A DNA stretch of 64,000 nt, taken from the NCBI RefSeq assembly GCF_003012705.1, contig NZ_PXYL01000009.1:62001-126000 (forward strand), given 5' to 3'. Below the pieces are notes generated by a model. That model made no database searches and was not told the DNA's origin. It worked only from the letters and a program-made list of their open reading frames with translations. Position numbers and translations under genes: made by a program. Below, piece by piece: positions 1 through 7,849 of the stretch (position 1 is the first letter of the stretch; each line of letters begins with the position of its first letter). This stretch comes from Pseudaminobacter soli (ex Li et al. 2025) (lineage in GTDB: Bacteria > Pseudomonadota > Alphaproteobacteria > Rhizobiales > Rhizobiaceae).

Positions 1-546
1 GAGAATATGCCGGGCAGCCATGCCTTGCGCCCCGGCGACGTGGTAACCCATCCCGACGGGCGGCGGACCGAGATCACGGATACCGATAGCGAGGGCCGTC
101 TGGTGCTGGCTGATGCGGTGGCCTATCTCGCCCGTAGCGGCGTCGGCGCGATCGTCGACGTGGGCACGCTTACGGACGGCGGAGGCGTCGGGCCACTACT
201 GTGGGGATGCTGGACCACCTCCAACACGCTGGCGGAAGAATTGATCGCGGCGGGCGAGACTGCTGGCGAGCCGGGTTGGCGCCTGCCGCTGCGGCCGGAA
301 TACGAGCGGCTGATCGAATCGAAGGTCGCCGACATCGCCAACGCGGCGCTGGCGGTGCCCGACAGCGGTCAGCTGGCCGCAACCTACTTGCGAACCTTTG
401 CCGGCAAAACGCCATGGGTTCATATCGACAACGGATCGACTGCCTACCTTGATCAGGGCTTTGCGCCCTGGCCAGTGGGTGCCACCGGCTCGCCGACAAG
501 GGCATTGCTGCAATTCTTGCTCAGCCGTGCGCAGGTAGAAAAATGA
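1..546 (+). CDS. M17 leucyl aminopeptidase family, C-terminal part (gene starts before the window)
   Basis: Metalloaminopeptidase that removes N-terminal residues from peptides in the cytoplasm. The open frame runs in from base 1 and reads ENMPGSHALRPGDVV, the conserved M17 segment before the catalytic block. It is followed by DTDSEGRLVLADAV, the family's NTDAEGRLVLADAL signature, which carries metal-binding Asp and Glu and the catalytic Arg. About 180 C-terminal residues are visible; the catalytic Lys and the N-terminal domain lie outside. The later metal-site and oligomer-interface part is less standard than in PepA (VDVGTLTDGG where PepA has DLATLTGA), so substrate range may differ. The stop codon overlaps the next start (ATGA at 543-546), which implies translational coupling with the serine hydrolase downstream. 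The family call is secure; the substrate is unknown. Confidence 0.85.
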   Translation, partial: ENMPGSHALRPGDVVTHPDGRRTEITDTDSEGRLVLADAVAYLARSGVGAIVDVGTLTDGGGVGPLLWGCWTTSNTLAEELIAAGETAGEPGWRLPLRPEYERLIESKVADIANAALAVPDSGQLAATYLRTFAGKTPWVHIDNGSTAYLDQGFAPWPVGATGSPTRALLQFLLSRAQVEK

Positions 547-2219
547 TTTCTCCCGAGGACGTGGCGCAGCGGCTGCGTGCACTGGCAAGGGAATTCACTC
601 AGCATTGGCCGATCCCTGGGGGCATCATCGTCGCCGTCTCGCGCGGAGCAACCTTGTTCGAGGTGCCCTTCGGGCTCGCCAATATCGATGCTGCCCTTCC
701 GGTCAACCGCGAGCACCTGTTCGCCATAGGCTCCATCAGCAAGGCTTTTGTCGGCCTGATGATCCTGCAATTGGCGGAAGAAGGGAGGCTCGATCTCGAC
801 AGCCCTGTGACCACCTACCTGCCGTGGTTCCGCATCGGCTCGCACTATCCGATGTTCACGCTGCGGCATCTGCTCAATCACTCTGCAGGGCTGCCGGCGG
901 GCACCGACGCACTGCCGGATGAACTCGGCCAGGGCTGGTGGCTGCGGGAGCTTTCGACCGGCTTTCCGCCCGGCGCAACCTTCCACTACTCCAATATCGG
1001 CTACATCTTGCTCGGTCTGGTCGTGTCGGCGGTAACCGGCAGACCCGTGACGGAGGTGTGCAAGGCGCGCCTGCTTGAACCGCTCGGGATGACCTCAAGC
1101 GCTCCCTGCATTTCCAATCGCGACCGCCACCGCTTCGCCATAGGCTATGCGCCCGCCAGCGACGATCGACCTTGGGTCCCGGGCGATGAACTGGCTCCGG
1201 CGACATGGTTCGAAACCAACACATCCGACGGTAATATTGCTGCAAATGGACCCGACATAGGCCGGTTCCTGCGTATGTTGCTGGGTGCGGGCCGATTGGA
1301 AGGGAAGGCTGTCGTCAGCGAGGCGGCTTTCCGACAATTGATCAGCCTTCTGGGGCCTGGTGGAGAGCCGATCGTTGAATTCCTGGGCGATGCCGGTACT
1401 GAGGAGAGCATCTACGGCCTCGGTATCAATGTCGAAAACATACGTGGTAGCCGCTGCCTCACCCACGGTGGCGGCATGGTGGGTTATGCCACCTTCATTC
1501 TGGCGGATACGGCCCACGACATCGGCATCGCCGTGCTGACCAATGCGAACGGCGACTGTCCGGGAGCGCAGGTGATCGCCCGTATCGCGCATGCGTGGCT
1601 TGCCGGCAGCGAGATGAACGTCCCTTCGATTCAGCTAGATCTGAACGCAACCGATCGCACGGCCTTCGATCCGGCGATGCTCGGGACCTTTTCGAGTTAC
1701 GGGCCGGACAAGGAACTGGTGGCCGTCACCCTCGCAACCGACAAAGACGGTAAGGTCCTGCTTTCAGGCAACGGCAGGTCGGGCCGCGTGTTCAAAAGCT
1801 GGTCCGCGCGCTATGCGACGGACCATCCCGACTTCAGGATATTCCATCTGACGTTCGATCCGACAGGGGGCAGCGGAGCGACCTGGAGCTACGGTCCCCT
1901 CGAACTGAGCCGCGGACCAGCCACGTTGCCAAAGGGCACCCAGGCATCGCTCGCTTGCGTCGGCCACTATCGCTCGCATTCGCCTTGGTTCACCAATTTC
2001 CGAATCGTGCAGCGTGGCGAGCGCCTGTTTCTGATTGCGCCGGGCGGCGTAGAGGCACCAGGCGAAGATCTGGAGCTGATTGAGCAGGAGCCAGGCACAT
2101 TCCGGGTCGGCGCCGAGATTTACGCGCCCGAGCGTCTGATACCTGGGCCAATGGTCGACGGTAAGGTGGTGTCGGTGACGCGGGACGGCAATCGGTATTC
2201 GCGGACCTTTACCGACTAG
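543..2219 (+). CDS. Serine hydrolase of the beta-lactamase class C / D-aminopeptidase family
   Basis: Penicillin-binding-protein-like serine hydrolase of 558 aa. The three active-site motifs are visible: SISK at residues 64-67 (nucleophile Ser64, base Lys67), YSN at 149-151, and HGGG at 308-311 in the place of the KTG triad. The catalytic domain covers about residues 20-360. A C-terminal region of about 190 aa beyond it resembles the extra beta domains of D-aminopeptidase-like and esterase members, not true beta-lactamases, which are about 380 aa. There is no signal peptide, so the enzyme is probably cytoplasmic. Overlap with the M17 peptidase gene suggests the two act together on an imported peptide or amide. 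The substrate cannot be read from sequence; an esterase or D-amidase role is as likely as a peptidase role. Confidence 0.8.
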   Translation: MISPEDVAQRLRALAREFTQHWPIPGGIIVAVSRGATLFEVPFGLANIDAALPVNREHLFAIGSISKAFVGLMILQLAEEGRLDLDSPVTTYLPWFRIGSHYPMFTLRHLLNHSAGLPAGTDALPDELGQGWWLRELSTGFPPGATFHYSNIGYILLGLVVSAVTGRPVTEVCKARLLEPLGMTSSAPCISNRDRHRFAIGYAPASDDRPWVPGDELAPATWFETNTSDGNIAANGPDIGRFLRMLLGAGRLEGKAVVSEAAFRQLISLLGPGGEPIVEFLGDAGTEESIYGLGINVENIRGSRCLTHGGGMVGYATFILADTAHDIGIAVLTNANGDCPGAQVIARIAHAWLAGSEMNVPSIQLDLNATDRTAFDPAMLGTFSSYGPDKELVAVTLATDKDGKVLLSGNGRSGRVFKSWSARYATDHPDFRIFHLTFDPTGGSGATWSYGPLELSRGPATLPKGTQASLACVGHYRSHSPWFTNFRIVQRGERLFLIAPGGVEAPGEDLELIEQEPGTFRVGAEIYAPERLIPGPMVDGKVVSVTRDGNRYSRTFTD

Positions 2220-2313
2220 ACTTTGGCCCAAAGGGTTCGGGCCCCGCAAGGTCGGTGCAGGCGAGAGCAGCTGTTGAGGCAGGCTTCCGGCCTATTCTGA
2301 TCCCGGACTTACA

Positions 2314-2340
2314 TTGACACGGCATCATACTCAGTATAAT
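2314..2340 (+). promoter_or_regulatory. Consensus-like sigma-70 promoter before the aminotransferase operon
   Basis: TTGACA at 2314-2319 and TATAAT at 2335-2340 both match the consensus exactly, but the spacer is 15 bp, shorter than the usual 17. This lies 35 bp before the aminotransferase ATG at 2375, which has its own GGGAGAG ribosome-binding site. Exact hexamers are rare in GC-rich Alphaproteobacteria, and a short spacer often goes with control by a regulator. Confidence 0.6.
2327..2337. promoter_or_regulatory. Palindrome ATACTCAGTAT overlapping the -10 element
   Basis: ATACT-C-AGTAT is a perfect 5-bp inverted repeat. A further AGTAT lies at 2342-2346, so the -10 box sits between copies of the half-site. 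The position suits a repressor operator that blocks RNA polymerase. No regulator gene lies next to the operon, so the binding protein is unknown. Confidence 0.4.
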
Positions 2341-2374
2341 AAGTATGCGAAGTTGTTCCTCAGGGAGAGAACGC

Positions 2375-3718
2375 ATGCCTGCCTACAAGACGCCTTCGCG
2401 CACGCATCGCAGCCGGGATTGCTTCGCGCGTTCCAGTGACGTCATTCCGAGCGGCGTTAACAGCACCGCGCGGGCTGTTTGGTCGGGCTGGGATCCATAT
2501 CCGCTGTTTGTTGATCGCGGTACCGGATCGCGTCTTTTCGATATCGATGGCAATGAATATATCGACTATCTGCTTGGGCTCGGGCCGATGATCCTCGGTC
2601 ACAGGCCGCAGAAGGTCACGCAGGCCGTGGTGGATTTCATACAGAACCGCGGCACTGTTTTTGCCATGCCGGCTGCCGATGAGATCGCCCTTTCGGAAAA
2701 GATCGTCGCAGCCGTGCCAGCAATCGAGCAGGTGCGTCTTTGCAACACGGGCACGGAAGCGGTCTTATATGCCGTGCGTTTGGCGCGTGCGTTTACCGGT
2801 CGAAAGAAACTGATCCGTTTCGAAGGCATGTATCATGGCTTCTCCGATGGCGTTTACTGGAGCAAGCACCCGACACTCGAAACGGCTGGGCCTGACAAGA
2901 CGCCGAAAGCGGTCCCGCAGGGACCTGGTATGCCTGCCGGCCTAGATGGTTCACTGATCATCCTGCCGTGGAACGACGTCGAAGCCCTGCGCGACGCGAT
3001 CGCTAGGGAAGGGCACAACATAGCAGCCGTCATCACCGAGGCAGTTATGTGCAATACCGGCTGTATTTTGCCTGAGCCAGGCTATCTAGAAGCGATGCGC
3101 GAGCTCACGGCCAAAGCTGGCATCATCCTGATCTGCGATGAGGTCATCACCGGTTTCCGTCTTAGCCTAGCGGGTGCTCAAGGATACTACGGCTTGGAAC
3201 CCGATCTTTCCACCTTTGCCAAAGGCCTTGGTGGCGGCTTCCCGGTCGCGGCGCTCGGTGGGCGCAAGAACATCATGGCACTCGTGGCCGACGGCACGGT
3301 CTCCATGGCTGGCACCTACAGCGCCAATGGAATCGCTGTGGCGGCAGCCAACGCTACGCTTGACCATCTTGTCACACCCGGCATCTACGATACGCTTTAC
3401 GAGCGATGCCAAAAACTCGTCGACGGGTTGTCCAAGGTCATCGCAGATAATCAAATGCCTGCATATGTTACGGCGGTCGGGCCGGTCATGCAGCTATGGT
3501 TCGCCGACAAGCCGATCCGTCACTATCGCGACGCTGCCCGCCATGCCCGCCACGATGTGTTCCGGACGTGGTGGGAAGAGATGCTCGATCGCGGCGTCCT
3601 TTTCCACCCGGGGGCGTTTGAGAACCTTTTCGTCTCCTTCGCCCATACGGATGACGACATTGCCCAAACCGTCGCCATCGCTGGCGAGGCCATGCGTGCG
3701 GTGAAGGCGAAACATTAA
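2375..3718 (+). CDS. Class III PLP-dependent aminotransferase, glutamate-1-semialdehyde mutase-like
   Basis: Fold-type I PLP enzyme of 447 aa. Visible motifs are NTGTEAV (124-130, phosphate binding), GMYHG (151-155, aromatic stacking on PLP), DEVITGFR (255-262, Asp to the pyridine nitrogen) and FAKGLGGGFP (281-290) with the Schiff-base Lys at 283. The order and the 'SGVNSTAR' N-terminus are those of the GSA-aminomutase branch. The genomic setting (sugar kinase, NagB-like and DapA-like genes) argues for a catabolic amino transfer, not haem synthesis. The start was chosen at 2375 over an upstream ATG at 2345 because CAGGGAGAG lies just before it and homology begins there. It is the first gene of a four-gene plus-strand operon. 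The amino acceptor and donor are not predictable. Confidence 0.85.
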   Translation: MPAYKTPSRTHRSRDCFARSSDVIPSGVNSTARAVWSGWDPYPLFVDRGTGSRLFDIDGNEYIDYLLGLGPMILGHRPQKVTQAVVDFIQNRGTVFAMPAADEIALSEKIVAAVPAIEQVRLCNTGTEAVLYAVRLARAFTGRKKLIRFEGMYHGFSDGVYWSKHPTLETAGPDKTPKAVPQGPGMPAGLDGSLIILPWNDVEALRDAIAREGHNIAAVITEAVMCNTGCILPEPGYLEAMRELTAKAGIILICDEVITGFRLSLAGAQGYYGLEPDLSTFAKGLGGGFPVAALGGRKNIMALVADGTVSMAGTYSANGIAVAAANATLDHLVTPGIYDTLYERCQKLVDGLSKVIADNQMPAYVTAVGPVMQLWFADKPIRHYRDAARHARHDVFRTWWEEMLDRGVLFHPGAFENLFVSFAHTDDDIAQTVAIAGEAMRAVKAKH

Positions 3719-3796
3719 GCTTCCTGTGAGCCGTCTTTTCGTGCAGACAAGAGGCCTGCGAAGCCTTCAGTGCTTGTTTCCTGTTCAGGCGCCTCG

Positions 3797-5230
3797 ATGA
3801 AGAATGATAACGTCATCCTCGGCATCGATCTCGGCACCTCGGCCGTCAAATGCGTGGCTATGTCGACCTCAGGCGGTATCGTCGCCACGACCGAGGCTGC
3901 ATTCCCCTTAACCAGGGATCTGCCGGGGCAAGCGGAGCAGAACCCTGCCGACTGGCTGACGGCCTTGGAATTGGCGGTGACCCGGCTCGGCAGGGACGTA
4001 ACCATGAACGCCGTGGCCATCGGATTGACCGGTCAGTTGCCGACCCTCGTCTGCCTGGAAGGCGCCAAGCCTTTGCCTTCCGCGATTACTTGGATGGACA
4101 GCCGCGCCGATGCGTGGGCATCGAGCTTCCTCGACGACTCCAAACGGCAGATGATGTATGACCGCACGGGTATGCCCATCGACGGTCGATATCTCGCACC
4201 GATGTTCCGCTACCACCGGGAAACTTTCGACAACGGCGTCGGGACGATCCTGTCGGCGAAGGATTTCCTACATTTCGCGCTGACGGGCGAGTTGGCAACG
4301 GACCCCTCGACCGCGGCTGGCTATGGGCTCTATGACCTCGATGGGGCGAACTGGTCGCAGGAGCTGTGTGCCGTTTGGGGCATCTCCTCTTCCCTATTGC
4401 CTACTGTTCGGCCATCCGCTTCGGCTAGCGGCCTTAGGGAGGCGGTTGCCGCTCGACTCGGCCTGCCTTCGGGATTGCCGGTGACCGTCGGCTGCGCCGA
4501 CTCTGTCGCTAGCGCCTACGCCATGGCCGGTCTGGACAGCGGGACGGTGTGCATCACCAGCGGCTCCAGTACCATCATCATGGACAGCTTGCCTAAGCCG
4601 CTCCGGGATTCGCAACGGCGCTATCTGCTGACCCCGCATATCGCGGACGGCGTCTTCGGCCGGGAAATGGATCTTCTTTCGACCGGCACCAGCTATCGCT
4701 GGCTAAATGACCTTCTCGGCTGGGAAAACGGACGGATTGATATCGCGGCCGCGCGCTCGCAAGCGGGTGCCAACGGCTTGCTGTTCTCACCTTATCTCGC
4801 CGGTGGCGAACAGGGCGCCTTGTGGAATCCGAATCTGCGCGGCGTGCTGCATGGCCTGACCGTTCAGCATTCCTCCGATGACATCGCCCGTGCCTATCTG
4901 GAAGGCGTGCAATTCGAAATCCGGCGCTGCGTAGACATTCTGGCAGAGGACTCGAAGATCGAGCGTGTTGTCCTTGCCGGGCACGCCGCCTCGCATTCGG
5001 CGACAATGCAGATGCTCGCCGACATCCTCGGCCGTCCCGTTGCGGCCTATCATCACCGGTCGCCGGCTGCGATCGGCGCCGCGCTGCTCGCCGCTCCATC
5101 GGCCGCGCACTCAAAACAAATGCCAACGGATAAGGCTGTTGCCGTGCCGTCCCAACTCCGTGCTGACTACGAGAAGATCTACCGCCGCTACTGTGCGATG
5201 TTCCCTGCGATTGCCGAGGCTGCTGACTGA
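3797..5230 (+). CDS. FGGY-family carbohydrate kinase, xylulokinase-like
   Basis: Two-domain ATP-dependent sugar or polyol kinase of 477 aa. It has the N-terminal phosphate-1 motif GIDLGTSAVK (9-18), the sugar-contact loop TWMDSRAD (98-105), GCADSVASAYA (232-242) with the catalytic base Asp235, and the C-terminal FGGY-like glycine-rich AGHAASHSATMQML stretch. Length and motifs are closest to xylulokinases, but the family also contains erythritol, ribulose, xylitol and autoinducer kinases. It lies 78 bp after the aminotransferase and 2 bp before the NagB-like gene. It probably phosphorylates the sugar-derived intermediate that the deaminase/isomerase then uses. The start at 3797 was preferred over 3770 because the conserved domain begins at once. 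Confidence 0.85.
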   Translation: MKNDNVILGIDLGTSAVKCVAMSTSGGIVATTEAAFPLTRDLPGQAEQNPADWLTALELAVTRLGRDVTMNAVAIGLTGQLPTLVCLEGAKPLPSAITWMDSRADAWASSFLDDSKRQMMYDRTGMPIDGRYLAPMFRYHRETFDNGVGTILSAKDFLHFALTGELATDPSTAAGYGLYDLDGANWSQELCAVWGISSSLLPTVRPSASASGLREAVAARLGLPSGLPVTVGCADSVASAYAMAGLDSGTVCITSGSSTIIMDSLPKPLRDSQRRYLLTPHIADGVFGREMDLLSTGTSYRWLNDLLGWENGRIDIAAARSQAGANGLLFSPYLAGGEQGALWNPNLRGVLHGLTVQHSSDDIARAYLEGVQFEIRRCVDILAEDSKIERVVLAGHAASHSATMQMLADILGRPVAAYHHRSPAAIGAALLAAPSAAHSKQMPTDKAVAVPSQLRADYEKIYRRYCAMFPAIAEAAD

Positions 5231-5232
5231 CC

Positions 5233-5964
5233 ATGATGAAACTTGATGTGACTTGGGCGACCGATCGCGCCGCAATGGCGGAGCTTGCCGCTGCCTACGT
5301 CTGTGCGTCGCTCGGTGACGGCCTGACGACAAGCCTCGCCCTCCCGACCGGGGACACACCGATCGGCATGTACGAGTGTCTGGCAGAACGCCGTCGCCGT
5401 GGCGAGGTCAGTTTCCGCAATGCGAAGCTGTTCAACCTCGATGAGTACGCCGGCATGTCACCCGAGAATCCGCGCAGCTATCATGCCTTCATGCGACGGC
5501 ACTTCATCGATCACATCGACGTGCCCTCGCAACAGGTCCGTCTCCTGCGCGGGGATGCCCCCGACGCCGCTGAGGAATGCCGCGCCTACGATCGCGCGAT
5601 CGCTGCGGCCGGAGGGATCGACCTCGCGATATTGGGGCTCGGCGCCAATGGGCACATCGCCTTTAACGAGCCGGGCGTGCCGTGGGATCTCGACACCCAT
5701 GTCGTGGAACTCGACCGGCGTACGCGGCAGGCGCATCGGCCGAATTTTCCAGACGAAGCTAGCGTGCCTCGCATCGGTGTGACCATGGGCATCAGGACAT
5801 TGAAGGCGGCCAAGAAGGTGCTGCTGCTATGCGCTGGCGAGGGCAAGCGCGAGGCGATGGCTGCCTTGTTAGCGGGCCGCGAAGACCACGCTTGGCCGGT
5901 CACGAGCCTGCTTGGCCACAAGGGCTTGTCGATATTGGCAGAAGAGGCGTTGAAACCGTGCTGA
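5233..5964 (+). CDS. Glucosamine-6-phosphate deaminase/isomerase (NagB) family
   Basis: Sugar-phosphate isomerase/deaminase fold, 243 aa, a little shorter than NagB (about 266 aa). Conserved elements are LPTGDTP (37-43, phosphate loop, LPTGSTP in NagB), NLDEYAG (68-74) with the catalytic Asp70, and LGLGANGHIAFNEPG (134-148) with His141. All NagB catalytic positions appear kept, so it should act on an amino-sugar phosphate or isomerise a related 2-ketose phosphate. It follows the kinase by 2 bp, so the kinase product is the obvious substrate. The neighbours are not those of an N-acetylglucosamine operon (no NagA, no NagC/GntR), which points to another substrate. 6-phosphogluconolactonase is less likely given the intact NagB motifs. 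Confidence 0.85.
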   Translation: MMKLDVTWATDRAAMAELAAAYVCASLGDGLTTSLALPTGDTPIGMYECLAERRRRGEVSFRNAKLFNLDEYAGMSPENPRSYHAFMRRHFIDHIDVPSQQVRLLRGDAPDAAEECRAYDRAIAAAGGIDLAILGLGANGHIAFNEPGVPWDLDTHVVELDRRTRQAHRPNFPDEASVPRIGVTMGIRTLKAAKKVLLLCAGEGKREAMAALLAGREDHAWPVTSLLGHKGLSILAEEALKPC

Positions 5965-6035
5965 GGCGGCGCATGTCGCTTGGGCAACGACATTGTGTCG
6001 AGTGACGCAGATTGGGCGAAGTGGGAGCCAAAACA

Positions 6036-6971
6036 ATGACTTGGAGTGGTGTCTTTCCTGCCGTGACGACCAAGATGGACGCATCCGGTGCCATCGATCT
6101 CGATGCCACGCAGGCTAGCCTCGATCGGCTTATTGAAAATGGCGTGTCTGGTGTCATCGTGCTGCCAATGCTGGGCGAAAACGCGTCGCTGACACAGGCG
6201 GAACGGGACACTGTGGTGCGAGCTGCCAAGGAAGTGGTTGCCGGGCGCGTACCACTTCTGTCAGGGCTGGCGGAGCTATCGACTGACGATGCGATCGCCG
6301 CCGCACGCAACTACCAAAAGTTGGGGGCTGAAGGGTTGATGGCCTTCCCCAGTCTCGCCTATCGCACCGACCGGCGCGAGACGGCCGCCTGGTACAAGTC
6401 CATCGCTGAGGCGAGCGGCCTACCGGTTATGATCTACAACAACCCACTTGCTTATAAGGTCGATGTTGATGTCGAGACATTAAAGATGTTGGAGGATGTC
6501 CCCGGCATCGTGGCGATCAAGGAGGAGACCGGTGATGTCCGGCGAGTCACTGATCTCTTCAATGCGTTTGGCGGGCGCTTTGATATCTTCTGTGGAGTTG
6601 ATGATCTCATATTGGAGAGCCTGGCCCTGGGAGCCTTCGGCTGGGTCTCAGGCATGACCAATGCATGGCCGGCCGAATGTGTGAAACTTTTTGAGATGGC
6701 CAGAAACGGCGATTTCACTTCGGCGCTACCACTCTACCGTCTTTTGACGCCCGCCTTCCATCTCGACACCGACGTCAAGCTAGTTCAGTACATAAAGCTC
6801 GCTGAGCATTTAGTGTACGGCGCCCCAGAACACGTCCGTGCCCCACGCCTGCCGGTTATCGGCGAAGAACTTGCACGGGCAGAAGCCATCATACGCAAGA
6901 CAATCATGGACCTTGGCAAGTTCGCTGATCAATCCGCGGCTATGGTTGGTCAGGCCACAATCCAATCTTGA
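6036..6971 (+). CDS. DapA-family (dihydrodipicolinate synthase / N-acetylneuraminate lyase superfamily) aldolase or deaminase
   Basis: Class I Schiff-base lyase, TIM barrel, 311 aa. The Schiff-base Lys is in IVAIKEETGD (Lys162) and the catalytic Tyr in MIYNNP (Tyr134). The DHDPS motif GTTGE is replaced by PMLGE (44-48), which removes the two Thr of true lysine-pathway enzymes and indicates another substrate. The closest functional analogues I can name are 2-keto-3-deoxy sugar acid dehydratase/aldolases and the 1-pyrroline-4-hydroxy-2-carboxylate deaminases of hydroxyproline breakdown. It is the last gene of the 2375-6971 operon, where it would cleave or deaminate the final keto-acid. The start is the ATG at 6036 behind GTGGGAG; an in-frame TTG at 6012 is less likely. 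Confidence 0.85.
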   Translation: MTWSGVFPAVTTKMDASGAIDLDATQASLDRLIENGVSGVIVLPMLGENASLTQAERDTVVRAAKEVVAGRVPLLSGLAELSTDDAIAAARNYQKLGAEGLMAFPSLAYRTDRRETAAWYKSIAEASGLPVMIYNNPLAYKVDVDVETLKMLEDVPGIVAIKEETGDVRRVTDLFNAFGGRFDIFCGVDDLILESLALGAFGWVSGMTNAWPAECVKLFEMARNGDFTSALPLYRLLTPAFHLDTDVKLVQYIKLAEHLVYGAPEHVRAPRLPVIGEELARAEAIIRKTIMDLGKFADQSAAMVGQATIQS

Positions 6972-7092
6972 ACGAGCCCCGCATCGGCGAGAGGCATGGA
7001 CGAGGGCGTGATTGGCTGAGGCCGACGGGTGCCTCAGCATGGAGCCTTCCTTTTAAAAGGGCGGCACTCTCTGCCGGACGCGCCCGGCTTCG

Positions 7093-7371
7093 TCAGCCGT
7101 TCAGCACGTCTTTCACCGCTTTGGCCGGGACGAAGGTCAGCTTCTTCGCCGCCGGGATCTTGATCGTCGCGCCTGTTGCGGGATTGCGGCCTTCGCGCTC
7201 GGGCGTCTCCTTGACCTTGAACTTGCCGAATCCGGCGATGTTCGTCTCCGAGCCGCTCTTCGCAGCTTGTGCGATCTGCTTGAACACGCTGTCAACGATA
7301 GACTTCGCCTGCGCCTTGGTAAGGTTCTGTTCGCCTGCGATCTTGTCCGCAATCTCGGCTGCTGTAGTCAT
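7093..7371 (-). CDS. HU-family histone-like DNA-binding protein
   Basis: Small basic nucleoid protein of 92 aa that bends and compacts DNA as a dimer. The HU signature is visible: an N-terminal helical part (TTAAEIADKIAGEQ), GFGKFKVKETPEREGRNP across the beta arm, and a C-terminal Lys/Ala-rich end. The start at 7371 is set by AGGAGAA a few bases upstream on the minus strand; the longer open frame to 7488 is not conserved. The gene stands alone, convergent with the DapA-family gene. Alphaproteobacteria usually have a main HupB plus accessory HU paralogues; an isolated copy inside a catabolic region is more likely an accessory one. Confidence 0.92.
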   Translation of the reverse strand: MTTAAEIADKIAGEQNLTKAQAKSIVDSVFKQIAQAAKSGSETNIAGFGKFKVKETPEREGRNPATGATIKIPAAKKLTFVPAKAVKDVLNG

Positions 7372-7525
7372 GGAAAGAAATTCTCCTGCTTCGAGGGTTA
7401 CTACTTCCCGTATGACAATGAATATGTGGCAATGATAGGCTAGAAGCGACGGTCCCGTCGTGCATCCACCGAAAACCACAGCAATCATCGAGAAGTCGCT
7501 GCATTTGCCGCTTTGCCCGCGCCCG

Positions 7526-7779
7526 TTACACCAGCCGCAATCGCGACATCCTCAGCGGCGCTTCGCGCGTTCGAGCCGCACTGACGCCAAAACCGCGTCC
7601 TCGTCGCTATCAAACGTCTCCATCATCGACTTCCCGTGCGTGCCGATCTGTCTCCCAACTGCGGACGACTGACGCGCCGCCGAACAGTGCCGGCTGAATC
7701 GCAAGAGCATTGAACGGGGCATGTTCCGTGACAGATCGATAGGACGCAGATCAGTAGGGCCTGCCTTCTCGTTCTTCAT
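7526..7779 (-). pseudogene. Degraded WGR-domain protein (frameshifts and a nonsense codon)
   Basis: On the minus strand one frame reads LRPIDLSRNM then RQIGTHGKSMMETFDSDEDA and LERAKRR, which are the outer parts of a WGR domain (a short module found beside bacterial ligases and in PARPs). The missing middle, AIQPALFGGASVVRSW, is present in another frame between about 7657 and 7704. Two compensating frameshifts would therefore restore IDxxRNMxRFYxLAIQPxLFGGxSVVRSWGRIGTHG. After LERAKRR the frame stops at TGA (7552-7554), where relatives continue RRGYR; CGA to TGA would explain it. A TAA at 7526-7528 in another frame may be the old end. The domain identity is from memory of the family pattern. 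Confidence 0.7.
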
Positions 7780-7825
7780 GGGTGGATTCTCGCTTGCTGT
7801 AGAAGCGGTGTCCAACGACTTCCTC

Positions 7826-7849
7826 GAATCGGTCATCACCGACCGATTC
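7826..7849. repeat. Perfect 9-bp inverted repeat, possible hairpin
   Basis: GAATCGGTC, a 6-nt spacer ATCACC, then GACCGATTC. A second, overlapping pair CATCACC / GGTGATG (7834-7857) could form an alternative stem. No T-run follows on either strand. It lies between the WGR pseudogene and the 3' end of the minus-strand binding-protein gene, so it may serve as that transcript's 3' stem or as a leftover operator. Confidence 0.45.

Noticed and set aside
7049-7060. CCTTTTAAAAGG palindrome as a bidirectional terminator between DapA-family and HU genes
   Set aside because: No GC stem and no loop; too weak to call.
7372-7488. N-terminal extension of HU to 131 aa
   Set aside because: The extension is not HU-like and AGGAGAA marks the start at 7371.
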